DNA from: Cheiracanthium punctorium
Taxonomy: Eukaryota; Arthropoda; Arachnida; Araneae; Cheiracanthiidae
Assembly: GCA_038373885.1 (NCBI GenBank)
Contig: JAWZYV010011917.1
Coordinates: forward strand, 124,001-188,000
Direction of reading: 5' to 3'
Length of the DNA: 64,000 nt
The notes under the pieces are model-generated. The model saw nothing but the letters and a program-made list of their open reading frames with translations. It did no database searches and was not told the DNA's origin. Each line of letters begins with the position of its first letter. Within the stretch, counting starts at the first letter, position 1. Both the position numbers and the translations under genes were made by a program. Positions 11,617 to 25,083 of the stretch are shown here, piece by piece.

Positions 11617-14600
11617 TATGCTAGTTTATATATTTATAGATTTTGATTCAATGGACTTTCAGTTGATATTTACTTCATGACGGGGACACTGCACCCTCCA
11701 TTTCTTTCTTTAAATTAGACACAACTATATCAATAACAAATTCCTGCAGCAAATGTTAAATTTAAAAATAAACATTAATTAACTAACACTGGATACAAAC
11801 AAAAGGTACATTGCTACGTCGTGTCATCATTTGCGCCAAACAAGTTATTTCATATCGAACTAGATATCTGAACAAAATTTCAAGTCGATAGGCCGACATC
11901 TGCAAGCATTATTACCGCAAAACAGTTTGTTTTCAAGTGGAACAATTCGTCACATCTCCAGACATTTATTTGCATGCTAATATGTCGTATTATGATACTA
12001 CCTATCACATATAAATAAACGATTTATCTAACGAAAAAAAGAATTTTTAAAGTTGGATAGGTAGTTCATGGATAGGCATTCAAACACTAGAGATTAGTTG
12101 CACGAGTCTTATCCTGTGGTTTCATATTGACCGAGGAGTGGGAAAGCCTTGAAAAATACTTTTTTCAGGGATTATATTTATGAACGAAGACTTCTACAGA
12201 ATCCTATGCCAATATAGATATTCGTACTAAGGAATCATCGTAAAGAATAACCGAAATTTAACGAATCACTTGTTGGTAGCGATGCGTTTATAATTTGCTC
12301 GAGAAACATTCTGAATTTTTAAATTTTTAATGATATTTTTTTTAGCATGATATTAATTTTTAATTTGAAAAATGTTTATTTTGTGCACTTTGAGTGGACA
12401 TAAACAAGTCAACAGCATATTGTTATTCATTTAATTTTGTAACACCGAACTCACAATCATAGATTTTTTTTGTGAAATTGAGAAAAAAAATGTAATATTA
12501 CAAAATCAATGATCCTTCTTTTGTTTTTTTTACTTGCATATATTTTTATTAAGTGGTTTTTTTTTGTGGGAAATATATTTTTATACTTCTAAATTATGTA
12601 TTACTTATGGATTGCCTAGTTAAGAACTGTTATTGGGTAAGTAACCATTTATTAATTTGCTTAGAAAATTATATTTTTACAAAATGTTTTCTAATAAAAA
12701 AAAGGATTTCAATTAGGATTTTCTTTCACACTTTGTTCAACTTTTTCTGTTGTACATATGTCCATTTTTTTTGCTAGATACCCTGCTAAAGTACCTCGCA
12801 ATTTTCCTCCTTATTGTCATTACTGAACACTTGACAATGTTATGCACAGAAAAACTACTCAGGTAACATGAATGCTTCGGTTCATATTTGCATATTTTGT
12901 TTTCAGTATAACCCGATGAAACTGCTAGTGATCGAACGTAAGACAAGTCTTAGAAATCAACATACATTTGAAATTTTTAATCAACATTTTGATACTAAAA
13001 TTCTGAGAAGCAATAATTTTTATTTTCAAAAAAAGATTTAAAAAACGGCTAAGCGAAAACTTAGATTGCAATTTTAGAAGCAAAACTTCTAAAAATATTT
13101 ATTACTGCTACTACTATTATTACTACTGTTATTATTTTTTTAACATCTCTTAGTTTCTCGAATATTTAGATAGTTTTAAAAAAATATCTCATCACAGTAT
13201 TAATGTAAAATACGAGACAAGTTGGACAACGAAGTCAACTGAACATCTAAAAACTTTCCTGATTACACACTGCTGTCCACGTATGCTACTGTGATGTCAC
13301 AAACGTGTCGTCATTCTGAAGTCCCTAAATTAACAGTTAAAAAGCAGGCCGGTGACCTTCTACTGTCATTTTTCAAGCACAATCATAGACGAGCAGTGAA
13401 GTGACAAGCATATACTCGCAAAACAATACAGTGTGGACTTCAAGTGGGTTCACCTATATCTCAAAAAGCTAACTGAGAGCTTCGAAACATACACTTGGAC
13501 ATTATTCCGACGTCAACTTGAACTGTCGGGATTTTAGGGTTCTGTCCCAATTTTATTTCTGTATAAAAATTAAAACATTTCAATCGAATAAACCCGTTTT
13601 TTGTTCGGACTCAAAAAATCAATTGCCGAAGTAGCTGTGGGCAATCAAATCGCTTCTGCAGTTGCTGATATCAAATCCGCGATTAAATTACTTTCATACG
13701 CATGGAATCGCTTCACATTTACAAGCCAATTACTAAAAGATTGTTAGCTCAAGCTTTTAATATTTTAAAACCAGAGTATAATCTTTCTTAATACAACGCC
13801 TTTTAGGAAAAGTAGCTTTCGATCCTAGATCACAAAGTGCTTCAAACAACGCTGCTAAATGGCCCGGCCGAACTCTGACACTTCAGTGAATAGAAGTCAC
13901 TTATCTCCCCGTATTACTCCGCTTAATGACCTATCATTAGAGAAAATTCTAGAGTTACCCCGAAACTCTCCTCTCTCTCTCAAGACTTAACAGTGTATAA
14001 ATCTTTTTTCGGATTACAGATTATTTCCGTAAAGAATATCATCTATCATCAAATACGTTGGTCTTGTCTCACTTGGTTTAGCAACAAATCATTTAGATGA
14101 AACATAATCTTATCCCTGAAAAGAAAAAAAAAAATTCAGGGTGTAAATCATTGTAAAAAAGGTAATTTTTATTCAGTTTTCTTTGTTAAGTGTAGATTAT
14201 ATTTTTTCTTTTATATACAAAAAGAATTTCTTCACGATTATTTTTGTTTATTATTTCTCAAAAATAAGTATGGGACATATTTTTTGAGTTTAAAACTTCA
14301 AAGGCTTTATTTTTTCCTCTTTGTTATTTTGCTCTGAAACTTCCGTAAAATCTGAAGTAATTTTTATTTGAAAACATACGTTTTACAGATAGTAAAGTAC
14401 TGTATTCGAAAAAGGAACTGTGATTGTAAAAAGCTGAATGAAAAAAAATTTCTTTTCATTTATGTGATAATCTATATTAATGAAAAATAGAATGAAGAAA
14501 AAACATATGCTCCTATTTGTGTGAGGATTTAAGCTAATCTAAATAGAATGAGAAAAAATTACGAACTTATATTTATGTGCTAATTAAAGTTTTTTAAAAA

Positions 14601-14744
14601 TAGAATGAGAAGAATTAAATGCTGATATTTTATTTGATGATTCAGTTTCCTAAGTATAGAAAAACCGTTTTCAGATATTTTTATAGCAGTAAAACTAATA
14701 AGTCATTTTTTTGATATTTATTTAAAAGTTCACACACACACATA
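11617..14744. other. AT-rich region without a recognisable gene
   Basis: Only short, low-complexity open frames occur. No element termini or gene signals could be recognised. GC content is slightly higher near 13260-13950, without a coding pattern. Confidence 0.6.
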
Positions 14745-16277
14745 TTCGAGGGTAAGTTGAAAAATAAGTTTTCCCCTGTCGACTGTGGTCAGAGTTGTGT
14801 ATGAAAGTCAAAAAAATAGAATCAGACATTAAAGATATGACATACCTTTATTTTTCCACATAGGTACCAAGTACATTGAGACATTTTGTTATATCACTTA
14901 ATAAGCTTCAAAAAAGCCCTCCAGGAAAAAAATCAGGGCTTTGCATATGGAAGAAGCGTTGAACGGCTTGTTTCACTTCAGTATTGCTTTCCAAAGCGCC
15001 TTCCCCCGAGATTTTTTCTTCAAAGCCGGAAAACAGATGGAAGTCGCTTGGTGCGAGATCAGGACTGTATGGCGGGATGGTGTAGGCGCTCCCAACCAAG
15101 AGTTTGCAATATGGTTTTTGCGTTGCCGTCGCCGAATGTGGTCTGGCATTGTCATCCAACAGCAGAACGCCAGATGTGAGAAGGCCAGACCGCTTTTTTC
15201 CGAATCACCTCTTTTCAATTTCGACAGGGTGTCACAGTAGCGCGTAGCATTGATGGTTTCCAACCTCCAAAAACGTCCCGCAACAAAAACTCCTTGGGCG
15301 TCCCAGAATACTGTGAGGAGCACTTTACCTGCAGAGGGAGTTGTCTTGAACTTCTTTCGGACAGGTGATGACGGATGTTTCCACTCCATAGATGCGGCCT
15401 TCGATTCTGGCGTGAAATGGTGGACCCACGTTTCATCCCCCGTCACAATCCGAAACAGAAAGTCAATGCCATCTTCATGGTAACGCACGAGATGTTCCAG
15501 GCTGATCCCCCATGCGTTGTTCCTTGTGTGTCGAGGTCTATTGTCGGGGCACCCATCGTGCTGACACTTTTCTGAATCGAAGAATGTCGTGGATGATGTT
15601 TTGAGCTCACTCATGTGAGATTCCAAGTTCTTCCGCTACTTGGTGATACGCCGGTTCGCTCTAATCATGTCATCCACCTTCCTGACATTTGCATCTGTAG
15701 TGGCCGTGCGCGTCCGTCCAGCTCTCGGTATGTCCTCCCACTTGCTGACGTCCATCACTGAATTTGCGACACCATCTCCGCACCATTTGCTTCGACATCA
15801 CACCTGGCCCATAGACTTCCACGAGGCGGTTATGAATTTCTGTCCCTGATCCCCATTCATAGCGGATAACCGCTCTCACTTCCTCCTTTGACCACGAATT
15901 CAAAACGCACCTTTTCTCCATACCTACCGGGGCTCAAATGAGAGGCTGGTCTCTGCTTTGCGCAGGCACTGAAACAGAGCCATCTGCTTGATTTGCAGCG
16001 ACCTCTACCCAATGGTGTATCGGTGACTTGCGCGTTTTCCTGCTGTGTCGCCTTTCACCCATATCCGTTCAACGCTTCTTCCATATGCAAAGCCCTGAAT
16101 TTTTCTTGGAGGACTTTTTGAAGCTTATCAAGCGATATGACAAATGTCTCAACGTACTCGTACGAGAATAATAAAATAAAGGTATGTCATATCTTTAATG
16201 TCTCATTTTATTTTTTGACTTTCATACACAACTCTGACCACAGTCGAGAGGGGAAACTTATTTTTCAACTTACCCTC

Positions 16278-16280
<3 letters not shown>
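14745..16280 (-). mobile_element. mariner-like element with very long terminal inverted repeats
   Basis: The outer ends read T(T/A)CGAGGGTAAGTTGAAAAA on both sides, flanked by TA. The inverted match does not stop after about 30 bp. 14745-14967 pairs with 16066-16280 over roughly 215-220 bp with few differences, and it includes part of the transposase 3' coding end. Between the arms lies a broken mariner transposase on the minus strand. A TA microsatellite abuts the right end. Confidence 0.9.
14908..15921 (-). pseudogene. mariner transposase, frameshifted
   Basis: Read leftwards from 15921, the first frame (15921-15670) holds a helix-turn-helix DNA-binding region (IRYEWGSGTEIHNRLVEVYG, then MVRRWCRKFSDGR) typical of the mariner N-terminus. 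A second frame (15626-14973) has the first catalytic segment VTGDETWVHHF. A third (15159-14908) has MDDNARPHSA and YSPDLAPSDFHLF, giving the second and third aspartates of a mariner DDD triad about 35 residues apart. At least two frameshifts, near 15630-15670 and 15160-15200, separate the pieces. The catalytic residues survive, but no full protein can be made. Confidence 0.9.

Positions 16281-16311
<31 letters not shown>
16279..16311. repeat. (TA)n microsatellite
   Basis: About 16 TA units directly abut the right end of the mariner-like element. The element inserts at TA, so the array may mark the target or have grown from the duplicated TA. Confidence 0.95.
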
Positions 16312-16314
<3 letters not shown>

Positions 16315-18213
16315 ATATAGAATAGCTAACTTACGTAATGTGGAATCCCAAGATAATCCATTGATAAAGTGAAAAAAATATAAAAATAAAAATAAACAGA
16401 TAGCACATGGTGCCAATTAACGAGCTTATACCGAAAAAAGTGTATAAATATAGCCTTCTAGGCCAGTGAAAGAGTGGATAATTTGGATATAAAGCGCCAA
16501 ATGAGACCAGGTGGGCTTTAAGCCTAACCACATGTATCCACATGAGTCGGATATGGAATGTAAAATTGAAATGGTGTGCTTTATCGTCAGGCGCCACCGC
16601 ACACACATTTCAATTTAATCGAAAAAAACAATAATAGCTAATTTTCTGCAAGTTACCTGACAAAAATTAGGGTCATTTTGTAACCTGGGCGCGCGACCTT
16701 AGCTATTAGAAATAAACAACGAGGTAGTGAACCAGACAAGAAGATCGAAGCTCAGTTATGGAGGCAGTACTAGTGCATGTTGCCAATATATATATTAAGG
16801 ATATTTTGAAAAAATGATCTTTTTCAAAAGTTTTTCAAGTATGATTTAAATAGTCCTCTATCTCTCATCAAATATATATAAACATTATAAAAATAAAAAT
16901 AATAATTTTTAATTACATCATTCCATTACGTCAAAGGAGTTTTCAAGTTCAACACATATAAAGAAAGGATCACGCATACCTTCAAATACCCAATTCATAA
17001 AAAAGTCTTTGCTCAAAGAAATAAAATAAAATAAAAATAAACCACGATCATAATCATAATGTGTACCCTCAAGTAACACTAATATCTGAAATCAAGCATG
17101 TAACCTTTTGCAAACAGCTATAATGAAATATTGGTTCTCGCCATTTCCCCACAAATTTCAATAAATTCATGAGTTCCAAATACAAATTCAATGAAGCTCA
17201 AAATTTTTCCCTTGAAAGCATCATCTTTCTTTTTTTATGCAGAATATTTTGGACGCTGAAGTGATTGTTTTTAGCCTTTTCATGATTTACAAAGCAAGAC
17301 AAAAAGGTGTATTCACTCAGCAATGAGACACAGAATGCACAGGAAAATTCAAATGCAATAAATTGTCTCTGTTTAAAAAGAGACATGCGAGCAGGTAATG
17401 TTTGTATTCGTGTCTACATTTCATGGATTGTCATCGAACTATTTTTGCTTTCGCATAGATCCTTTATGAGAAAATAAACTTACTGAAAAATTCTACAAAC
17501 AATTTTTTATGCGTTGCAGAAAAAATAATTTTATATTTCTTTTTTGCATTTTTGTTGTTTTATTGAAGATATTGTCAACAGTAAAATGCAAAGATTTGAA
17601 TAATCGGAAATTTATATATTACAAGTGGTATAAATTTAAATATATTTCGAAAATGATTTTAAAACGTTACAATGGAACAGCACAGGGTATCTTAGAAACA
17701 CTGATCCAGGCTTTTATTCATTAAACATTGATCATAGACATGTGCAATAAATTACAAAGTTACGTAAAGAGAGGTACAGAATTATATGGTATTGATTAAA
17801 TTCTTTTCCTGAGCTTAAATCTAAATAAATACAAAATTAATTTACCCTATACTGAGAAAAATATCCAATTAGTAAAATTCATCCTTTTCATTAATTAGCT
17901 GGTGTACAAAATTACAGCCTTTCTTCATAAAAAGGCTAGGAGGTATGTTTCAACAAAGTTAGTGAGGGACGATTCAACACCAATAATTGCAAAAGCATTG
18001 TGCATTTATTCAATCATTTATTCTTCCGTACTTTTTATACAGCCCTGAAATACGATTATCTGGTGTATTTATTGTTTTTCTTTCAGAGCCATTCCAAAGA
18101 GTTTAGGACCTGGTATAAATAAATGTATGTAAACAACATACATTTATTTTCATATTTCTGAGCCTTTTTATAATGAAAGGCTGAAATTTTGTAAATCACC
18201 TAATTAATGTATG
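16312..18213. other. Region without a recognisable gene
   Basis: I see only short open frames (up to 91 codons, low-complexity) and no recognisable element ends. Confidence 0.55.
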
Positions 18214-18224
18214 TGGCACATTTT

Positions 18225-18457
18225 TTGTTGTTGTTGTGGGATGAAGGTCAATAATCTACACTGGGGATCTAGGCCTATAGGGGGTTACCTCCTTGTGGGT
18301 CTTTCTAAGGGGTCCTAACTCGTATTACGTTATTAAGTTTCAGAGGAAACCACGGAAAACTCCGAACGGTTTTGGTCGGCGGACGCGACAAGATTTCGAA
18401 CCAGGCACCTTCTGTCTTCCAGTTCAGAGCGCTATGCTCTCAGCCACTGATCGGGCA
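18225..18457 (-). mobile_element. tRNA-derived SINE family A, copy 1
   Basis: The 11-bp direct repeat TGGCACATTTT (18214-18224 and 18458-18468) flanks it. On the minus strand it opens with a tRNA-like head: an A-box region CAGTGGCTGAGAGC and a B box GGTTCGAAATC about 45 bp on. A body follows (CCGTTCGGAGTTTTCC, then CCCCTTAGAAAGACCC and GGCCTAGATCCCCAGTGTAG), ending in an (AAC)n tail. Two further copies lie at 45551-45787 and 46370-47051. Confidence 0.9.
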
Positions 18458-19109
18458 TGGCACATTTTACTATTTGGAAATTCTTTTGTTGAGGGGATGA
18501 AAAACAAATTGTTAAATATTCAATCTATTGACAATTTTAATAAATACTATTTATATTTTTTACGTCTGGCAATTTATTGTACATGTCTAAAATCAATATT
18601 TAATGAATAAAAATCTAGCTCAGTGCTTTTGGACTCTCTGTATAAAAACAGTATGGATAGTAGTTTTTTTTAAAGTTGTAGGTAATCTAATTAAATGTAC
18701 ATACAAATATTTAATATATGAGTTCCGCTTTAAATTTAACATTGAAGTCATATTTTGTATTAAATATCACATTCGTATGCATAAGGAAAGAAAAATGTCA
18801 TTCAGGGTATTTCTGATAAACATTTAAAATATGAATTATTATAAATATGTTAAATATAACAATGCGCAAGAGGATGTACAAATTTCTTAAAATATAATTT
18901 ACCACGTGTTTGCATATTACTTTTATCCCAAACTAATGTTTTTCGTATTTTGTTGATAAATTGTAAATTGTTCATGTTAACGAAGTAAACTATTTTTATA
19001 ATTTCTTTAAAATATTATTTTATTACATTATCAGAGTAACATTTTTGTTCACAAAATTGTATTAATAGTATATTTTTACGCTTGAAATAAATATTTAAAA
19101 AAAAAAAAA

Positions 19110-19195
19110 GCCGTGGGTGCTCCCGATGTAGATTGGGCCAATACTTCGGGGCCGTTGTAGTAGGGAATGTCTAATCGGCAAGTCTCCTCCCGTTA
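19110..19195 (+). mobile_element. SINE family C, 5'-truncated 3' fragment
   Basis: The sequence from GGGTGCTCCC through CTTCGGGGCCGTTGTAG and AATGTCTAATCGGCAA matches the 3' half of the SINE at 35011-35338 (CCTTCGGGCCGTTGTAAGGG, AATGCCTAATCAGCAAAG). An A-run precedes it. Confidence 0.65.
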
Positions 19196-19978
19196 TTAAT
19201 AAACTTAATGCTTTTTTATTCTAATTTTTAAAAAATGTGTTCGGAGGTAAGATGATAAACACATTTTGGCTGTAACTGAATTTAAAATAATTTGGAAATA
19301 ATAGGTGGATTTTTTTAAGTTAAACATGAAATTAGTAAACGAGTAACAACGTATTATGTTCTGGCATATTACCTAAATAATCTAGCATCTTCTGAAGAAA
19401 CTGAGAAAATCTCGAAGATATTAAAGCAAAACGAAAATAATTTTCGTTAGATATTGCGGAGCTACTTGTTTATCATTCATTTTCTTATTTTAAAATTATA
19501 ATACTTAAGTTTACTTAAAAAGTAAATATTAAAAAATATTTAATTTCATTCAAATACATTTTTTAAAATTTCGACAACTGCACATGTGTTCCATCAAATG
19601 AGTTAAATCTGCAGTCATATTCCATTTGAATTGTTATTTAGTTTTCAACATGCTAGGATAATAATTTACTCTTGTGATATCATCTTTAAAAAAAGTTAAC
19701 CGTGACTTTAAACTATTAAGTACTTTCATTTTTTCATCTATAATTTAAAGAATGTTAAACTCAGAGGTACAGCAATCCATATAAGAGCAAGACTTATGTC
19801 GTCTAATAACACCTTTACAATCATGTGCCCAACGATGTAAAATCATCTGCTATAGCCAAAGAGTGAGCTTCATAGAGATGTCTCACAATGTTTAGTTTCC
19901 CATGCTAGTTTAGTCCAAATGTTTTCGGCAAACATGACGAAAGGCTGAGCAAACCGTTCTCAGCTGGAGGATTGGTAT

Positions 19979-20786
19979 TAGGGATGCAACGGATATCCGG
20001 CGAACATATTGCGTCCGGCCTATCCGGCTAATATACCAGATAATTGGAAGTACCCGGATATTACAAATATCCGGCAGTACATCCGGCCTAAAATTATATA
20101 CAGAGAAATAACATAAATAAGCATAATAAATGAATAAATTCAAAAACTGCAATAATAAAAAATGAGAAAAAACATAGTTTTGTGAAAATATTTTGTTTTC
20201 AATACTTTTTTGAATGTATATTCATCATGACATAAAAAATGGGGGAAAAAATGAAGTTCATCTATCTTTTTTTAAGATTGTAATGAATTATTACAATGAA
20301 TTATTACTGGAAGAAATTATTGTACAAAAACACTGTTTTTCAATCTTTGTAAGAATTCGGTTACCTATTTTTTTCCCACCATAAATTCACCCTGCTTATA
20401 AGAATAGTGTACTGGCTGGTGAGAAAATGCCCCCCCCCCCCTCATCCAGTTTTGATAAAGTAAGAACTAATCTTTAAATATATTTATCTAACTCTTGGGG
20501 GAAAACATCCATGACATTGTTATTTGTATGGCTTTGATTGCAGTAAAACTGGTACTAAATTCATGGAAACAATCCCAAAAGTATTTCTGATTTTTGAATT
20601 AAATGATTTGAAACTAATCAGAAAATTTAAAGAAAAAGTATAGCTTAATGATCTAGGAAAACTCGTGAAAATAAAACAAAAAAAGAAAAAAACATACTGC
20701 TGTCGGATAACCGGATATCAAGCTGAAAGTTTGGCCGGATATTCGGTATCTCGTATCCGTCCAAAATGATACCCGTTGCATCGCTA
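19979..20786. mobile_element. hAT-like MITE, 808 bp
   Basis: The left end reads TAGGGATGCAACGGATATC; the right end in reverse complement reads TAGCGATGCAACGGGTATC. Flanking 8-mers ATTGGTAT (19971-19978) and AGTGTTAT (20787-20794) agree at 6 of 8 positions, fitting a decayed hAT duplication. CCGGATAT motifs in both orientations cluster just inside both ends and look like subterminal transposase sites. The AT-rich middle has no transposase frame. Confidence 0.75.
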
Positions 20787-22099
20787 AGTGTTATTTGGAC
20801 TTGCCGCATTGTATCGGAATGAATAAATCGCCATACTCCTGGGATTCTTATTTATATTGGAATACTGAAGATTTAGAAAACCATCCACTTAAATGCTATA
20901 GGTACCATTTGTTAAACGTTTCATGAAAATCATTAATCAACAAAAGAGCATTAAAGAATGCTACAACGAATTATTATTTCTAGTGATTAGCTCTAACCAA
21001 CAAGAATGTAAGTGAAACTTCATTTGAAAAATTTAAAGCAAAAATGCCTCTTCTGATAAATCCAATATTTGATATGAATTCTGTTACTATTTCATATTTA
21101 AAGTCTAGTACATTTTATTTTTATTGTCTCCAATAAATGTAAACAATAATGTAATGTATAATTACATTTTTTTTTCTAAGCCACCTAATTTGTGCTAACC
21201 TTTTTTAAAATAACAGTTGCATTCTAAGAGACTAATTTTACAAATATTTAATATTTAAAGTTTGGGTAAAATAATATTTTATAATTGGTCAATTTGAAAC
21301 TTATTTGTCTACTTTGTAGTGTGGTGAAAATGCCCTTATTCACAAGATTTAGTGGGTATCATATCATCGCAAATTTCAGATATTACCAAATCTTTACACG
21401 AAAACATTATTTCGGTCATTTCGGGTAAACTAGATTAAGTATAAATATTAAGAAAGTTCTTCAAGAAAGATTCCTAAAGAAAGATTCATGGAAAATTGCA
21501 TAAGCCAAGATATTTTACAGCACTTTAATAACTTAATAAAAAATTATTTTCAACTCAGTGATTTGTACTTTTACGGAAATAGTTTTTCAAAGGTACTTTC
21601 TAAGCAATGTATTTCACGATATTTAAAAAATAAGATAACCTCCTTTCCCCCTCTTTTTTTCTATCCAACTCAAATGTTCTTTCACAATTGCACTTACCGG
21701 AAAATCCATTCCTTTTTATCAACCGATTCCATCGCTACTTTTAAACAAATTCAATTTTTAGATCCTCTCTTAATGTTCTTTTAACTGTACAAATAACTCT
21801 TATGGCGCTTAAAGTAAACTACTAATGTACCTACGCTTAAAATAATGGAAAAGTATCTTAAATGGCTTTTATTGCTACTGATTTTACGTCTCAGATTTTT
21901 ATCGGTATTTATTCGGTCCATTTATTAGTTAGAATATGACAATATTTAGAAAGGGATATGAATAAAAATTTCGTTCAGAAAATTTGAAGTATTTAATCGT
22001 CTGCATTTGACTTGTAATATTTGACTTCAAAGAAATAGTTTTCTAGCAATCTATGTTATATAATTTAATTGAAATTATGTTTATTCATAATTGCTTTGG
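20787..22099. other. Region without a recognisable gene
   Basis: Only AT-rich sequence with short open frames is seen. The longest (21488-21784, 98 codons) has no recognisable domain. Confidence 0.55.
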
Positions 22100-22322
22100 G
22101 GCCTCAACATGACCCAATGGTTATGTCCCTGAAAATGGTAGACTGCCGAAGTGTGAAGGTCCCAGGTTCGGGTCCTGTGACGCGGCTGTCGATCGAATGT
22201 TCTAGGATTTTGGTAGGTTTTCTCCAGATGTAACGTGAATACGTGTTAGAACCCCTTATAAAGTCCTCCTACCAAGACACCCCCATCCTTGGCAGATCGT
22301 CCTAGTGTAGCGTTGAGATAAT
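22100..22322 (+). mobile_element. tRNA-derived SINE family B (single copy)
   Basis: The head has a B box GGTTCGGGTCC near 22163, with an A-box-like TGACCCAATGG upstream at tRNA-like spacing. The body shares a layout with family A (TCTAGGATTTTGGTAGGTTTTC, then AACCCCTTATAAAGTCC and ACACCCCCATCC). The copy is moderately GC-rich in an AT-rich setting. A clear target duplication was not found. Confidence 0.6.
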
Positions 22323-24636
22323 CACATAAACTCAATAGCTTTGTGAAATATTTATTAAATGCACTTTTTAACATCTTTTTAGCTATTAATCGAAGTTAAA
22401 TAGTGCATTCTTCTGGCAAACCTAATAATGGGGATTAACGTTGCAAACTGAGTATTTGTTTTTTTCCTCAAGAAAAATTTGAATCATGTTCTTAATTATG
22501 ATGAGCATTTAGGGAAAATGCCAAAGATTTGTCGTAACTACATACTTGTGTAAATATGACACAATGAGATTAAGTATTTTTATCATTCTTTTTCTTAATT
22601 TTTCATATCACCATAATCAGTGTTTTTTTTAATAGTGTTAGAAAACAGACATACTTTTAATTGTATATCTGCTTGAAATTTTTCTTAAAGAAATTATTTA
22701 ATCGGGTTCTAACTAATTTTTTAAAAGAAGTGACATACGAGTGCAAATAACTTTAAAAATCACTAAAATTCAAGTATTGAGTGAATATTCAAATAAGAAA
22801 TTTTTTTTTATTATCTCCATACTTCTCGCAACCCCCTAATGCATCTGCAGACAATAATTAATTTGATTGGAAAATGCAACCTTTTACATTCCGTAATGGT
22901 GATAAATCACTCAGAGCTTCACAACTTTCTTATATCACTATATTTACAGTTTTTTTTAAGTAAGTGAGTTGATTATCCTACAATTAGTTTTTGATGCACT
23001 TAAATACGATTCTGTTTTACAGTATGCTAGATACATCAGTACGGTTTCAGTCATTAATTAAGCTTATAGCTCCTATGTCGACTAAAATGACCGCTTTTAT
23101 TTCCTTCGTATTTTAGATTATGCAACGCATGTCAATAATCTCGGTGTTTAGTTTAAGTCGAATTATGATTACATTTAATCCATCAAAATAAACATCGAAT
23201 CAATGCTGTGATTATTCTAATAAATATACTATAGGGATACTTATACCAACAACTGAGAAAACAAACTCTGTTCACTATTTACTTTGATGATATCAGCTTT
23301 AATTACCGATTTGATTAGAGTACGTAATGAAGTAACTTTGAATACAACGTTTCTGGTGTAAGTCTGTGTGTCAAAGTGTCTGAAGTGACAATTTTCTTTA
23401 ACTATAGAAGTCTGATCGATTTTGTTGAATAGATGACTACAAGTGTGCACAGTGAATTAAATTATGCCACCGATATCAAAAATTAATTAAAAAACATAAG
23501 TATGTAATTCAAATGATTTAAAATGTTATTTTCTGATCAATTTTGATTTCATTTAATTTTTGAGAAGTAAAAGAAAAATCATACTCATTCTTATTTTTAA
23601 ACAGTTTGTATAAATCATTACTTTTGGAAGCGATTCAAAAACTTATTCTCAAAAGTAAGATTATTGTATATGTTTTCAGCTTTTATATTTTTTAATTTGT
23701 TGTACAGTCTAAATTTTGTTATGATAAATTATGTTTTATATTAATAAATTGTGTATCTATATATAAATAAACTGTTTCATATGTTTATGACTAGCATTCA
23801 TTGTGATAAAGAACAAAAAAACTAACAATTTTATTACATTACTTATTACTATAATTACAATTAATTAATAAATTAATTGAAAGTCTTTACATTAACAAAA
23901 GCTATCATTCTTTATTCATTAAAATAAATGTGAGTTTATAAAAAAGACTTTTACTTTGAGCTTGAAATTACGAAAATCATTTGCAACTCAAATGAGTTAC
24001 TTATTATTTAATAACAGAAGCAGTTTTTCAATCTTATTGTTTAATCTTTACGGTGTATTAAGAATATCACTAAAAGAAGGCGTTTAATTTTTTAAGTTAA
24101 TAAAAAAAGGATGCTTAATTTACATAAAACTGTTGCATTAGTTTTTTCAAGAAGAAAAATATTAGCCTTACGAAATCTGCTCATTAAACCGGACATGTTA
24201 AATAAGAAAAATCAATCATTTTTAGTTTACCTGAGACATATTTCTAAAATAGTGCTTTATACAACCAGTTTTAAGCCTTACTAATAGTTTGAATACGTTG
24301 TTTGCAATTAAATATGTGTTTGTGAATTTAAAACATAAAATATCTTTCTTAGATATTATACACAATTAGTTTATGACGGCATTTTAAAAATTCCAACATC
24401 CAGTCTAATCAAAAATAAGTGATAGAATCTTGAAAGTGACTTACCAAATAAGCCCAATAAGCTCCGTGTATATATGTGAAAATAATGTGTTAATGCACAG
24501 AAGAGCTGAAAATTTACATTCATTCAAAAAAAATTATAAAAAAATGTTTACGAATAAACACTTTTTATCGTTCTTCTTTGAAAGTGGGACTAAAGGCGAC
24601 TCCTTTTGAGTGTAGTTTCGAAGACAGTAAAATAAA
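22323..24636. other. AT-rich region without a recognisable gene
   Basis: No coding pattern or element termini are seen. The TAAA ending at 24636 is the left copy of the target duplication of Gypsy element 1. Confidence 0.6.
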
Positions 24637-25006
24637 TGTGGTAATCAAGAGGCGCAACCCTCCAGCAGATGGCATCACAACCTCACGTCTACAGCAGACA
24701 CAGGTTGTCAGAGTCTAGGAGCTCAAGGCAGCAGATGCGAACGAGACCACGCTCGCGTAGGAGCGATGTCAGACGTAGATCTCTGATCGCGCGTAGGCGA
24801 TTCGACCCCAGAACGACCACGAGAAGGTGGCCAGTGGCTCCTGTGTGATAAGGAAACCTATCCCTGTGACCGACCCCGCATATTCATGTTCTGCAATATC
24901 TCTCCTTTCTTTTGTAAATAGTTCTTCTGTTATATTTAGCCGAGCAATAAACGTGATTGAGAACCGTAAGAGTGTTTCCAGTGTTATTTCGACATCGCCT
25001 CCTACA
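24637..25006 (+). repeat. 5' LTR of Gypsy element 1
   Basis: 370 bp with TG...CA ends. AATAAA at 24946-24951 is a likely polyadenylation signal. I see no convincing TATA box. The GC-rich first half contrasts with the AT-rich flank. Confidence 0.93.
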
Positions 25007-25010
25007 ACCA

Positions 25011-25027
25011 TGGGGGCTCAGGTACTG
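25011..25027 (+). promoter_or_regulatory. Candidate primer-binding site of Gypsy element 1
   Basis: TGGGGGCTCAGGTACTG starts four bases after the LTR. It has the leading TGG expected from pairing with a tRNA CCA end. I could not assign the tRNA with confidence. Confidence 0.5.
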
Positions 25028-25083
25028 TAATTTTTTCGTTCTCACAATAGTACTACTTTTTGCTGTTCATATTTCACTACAAT

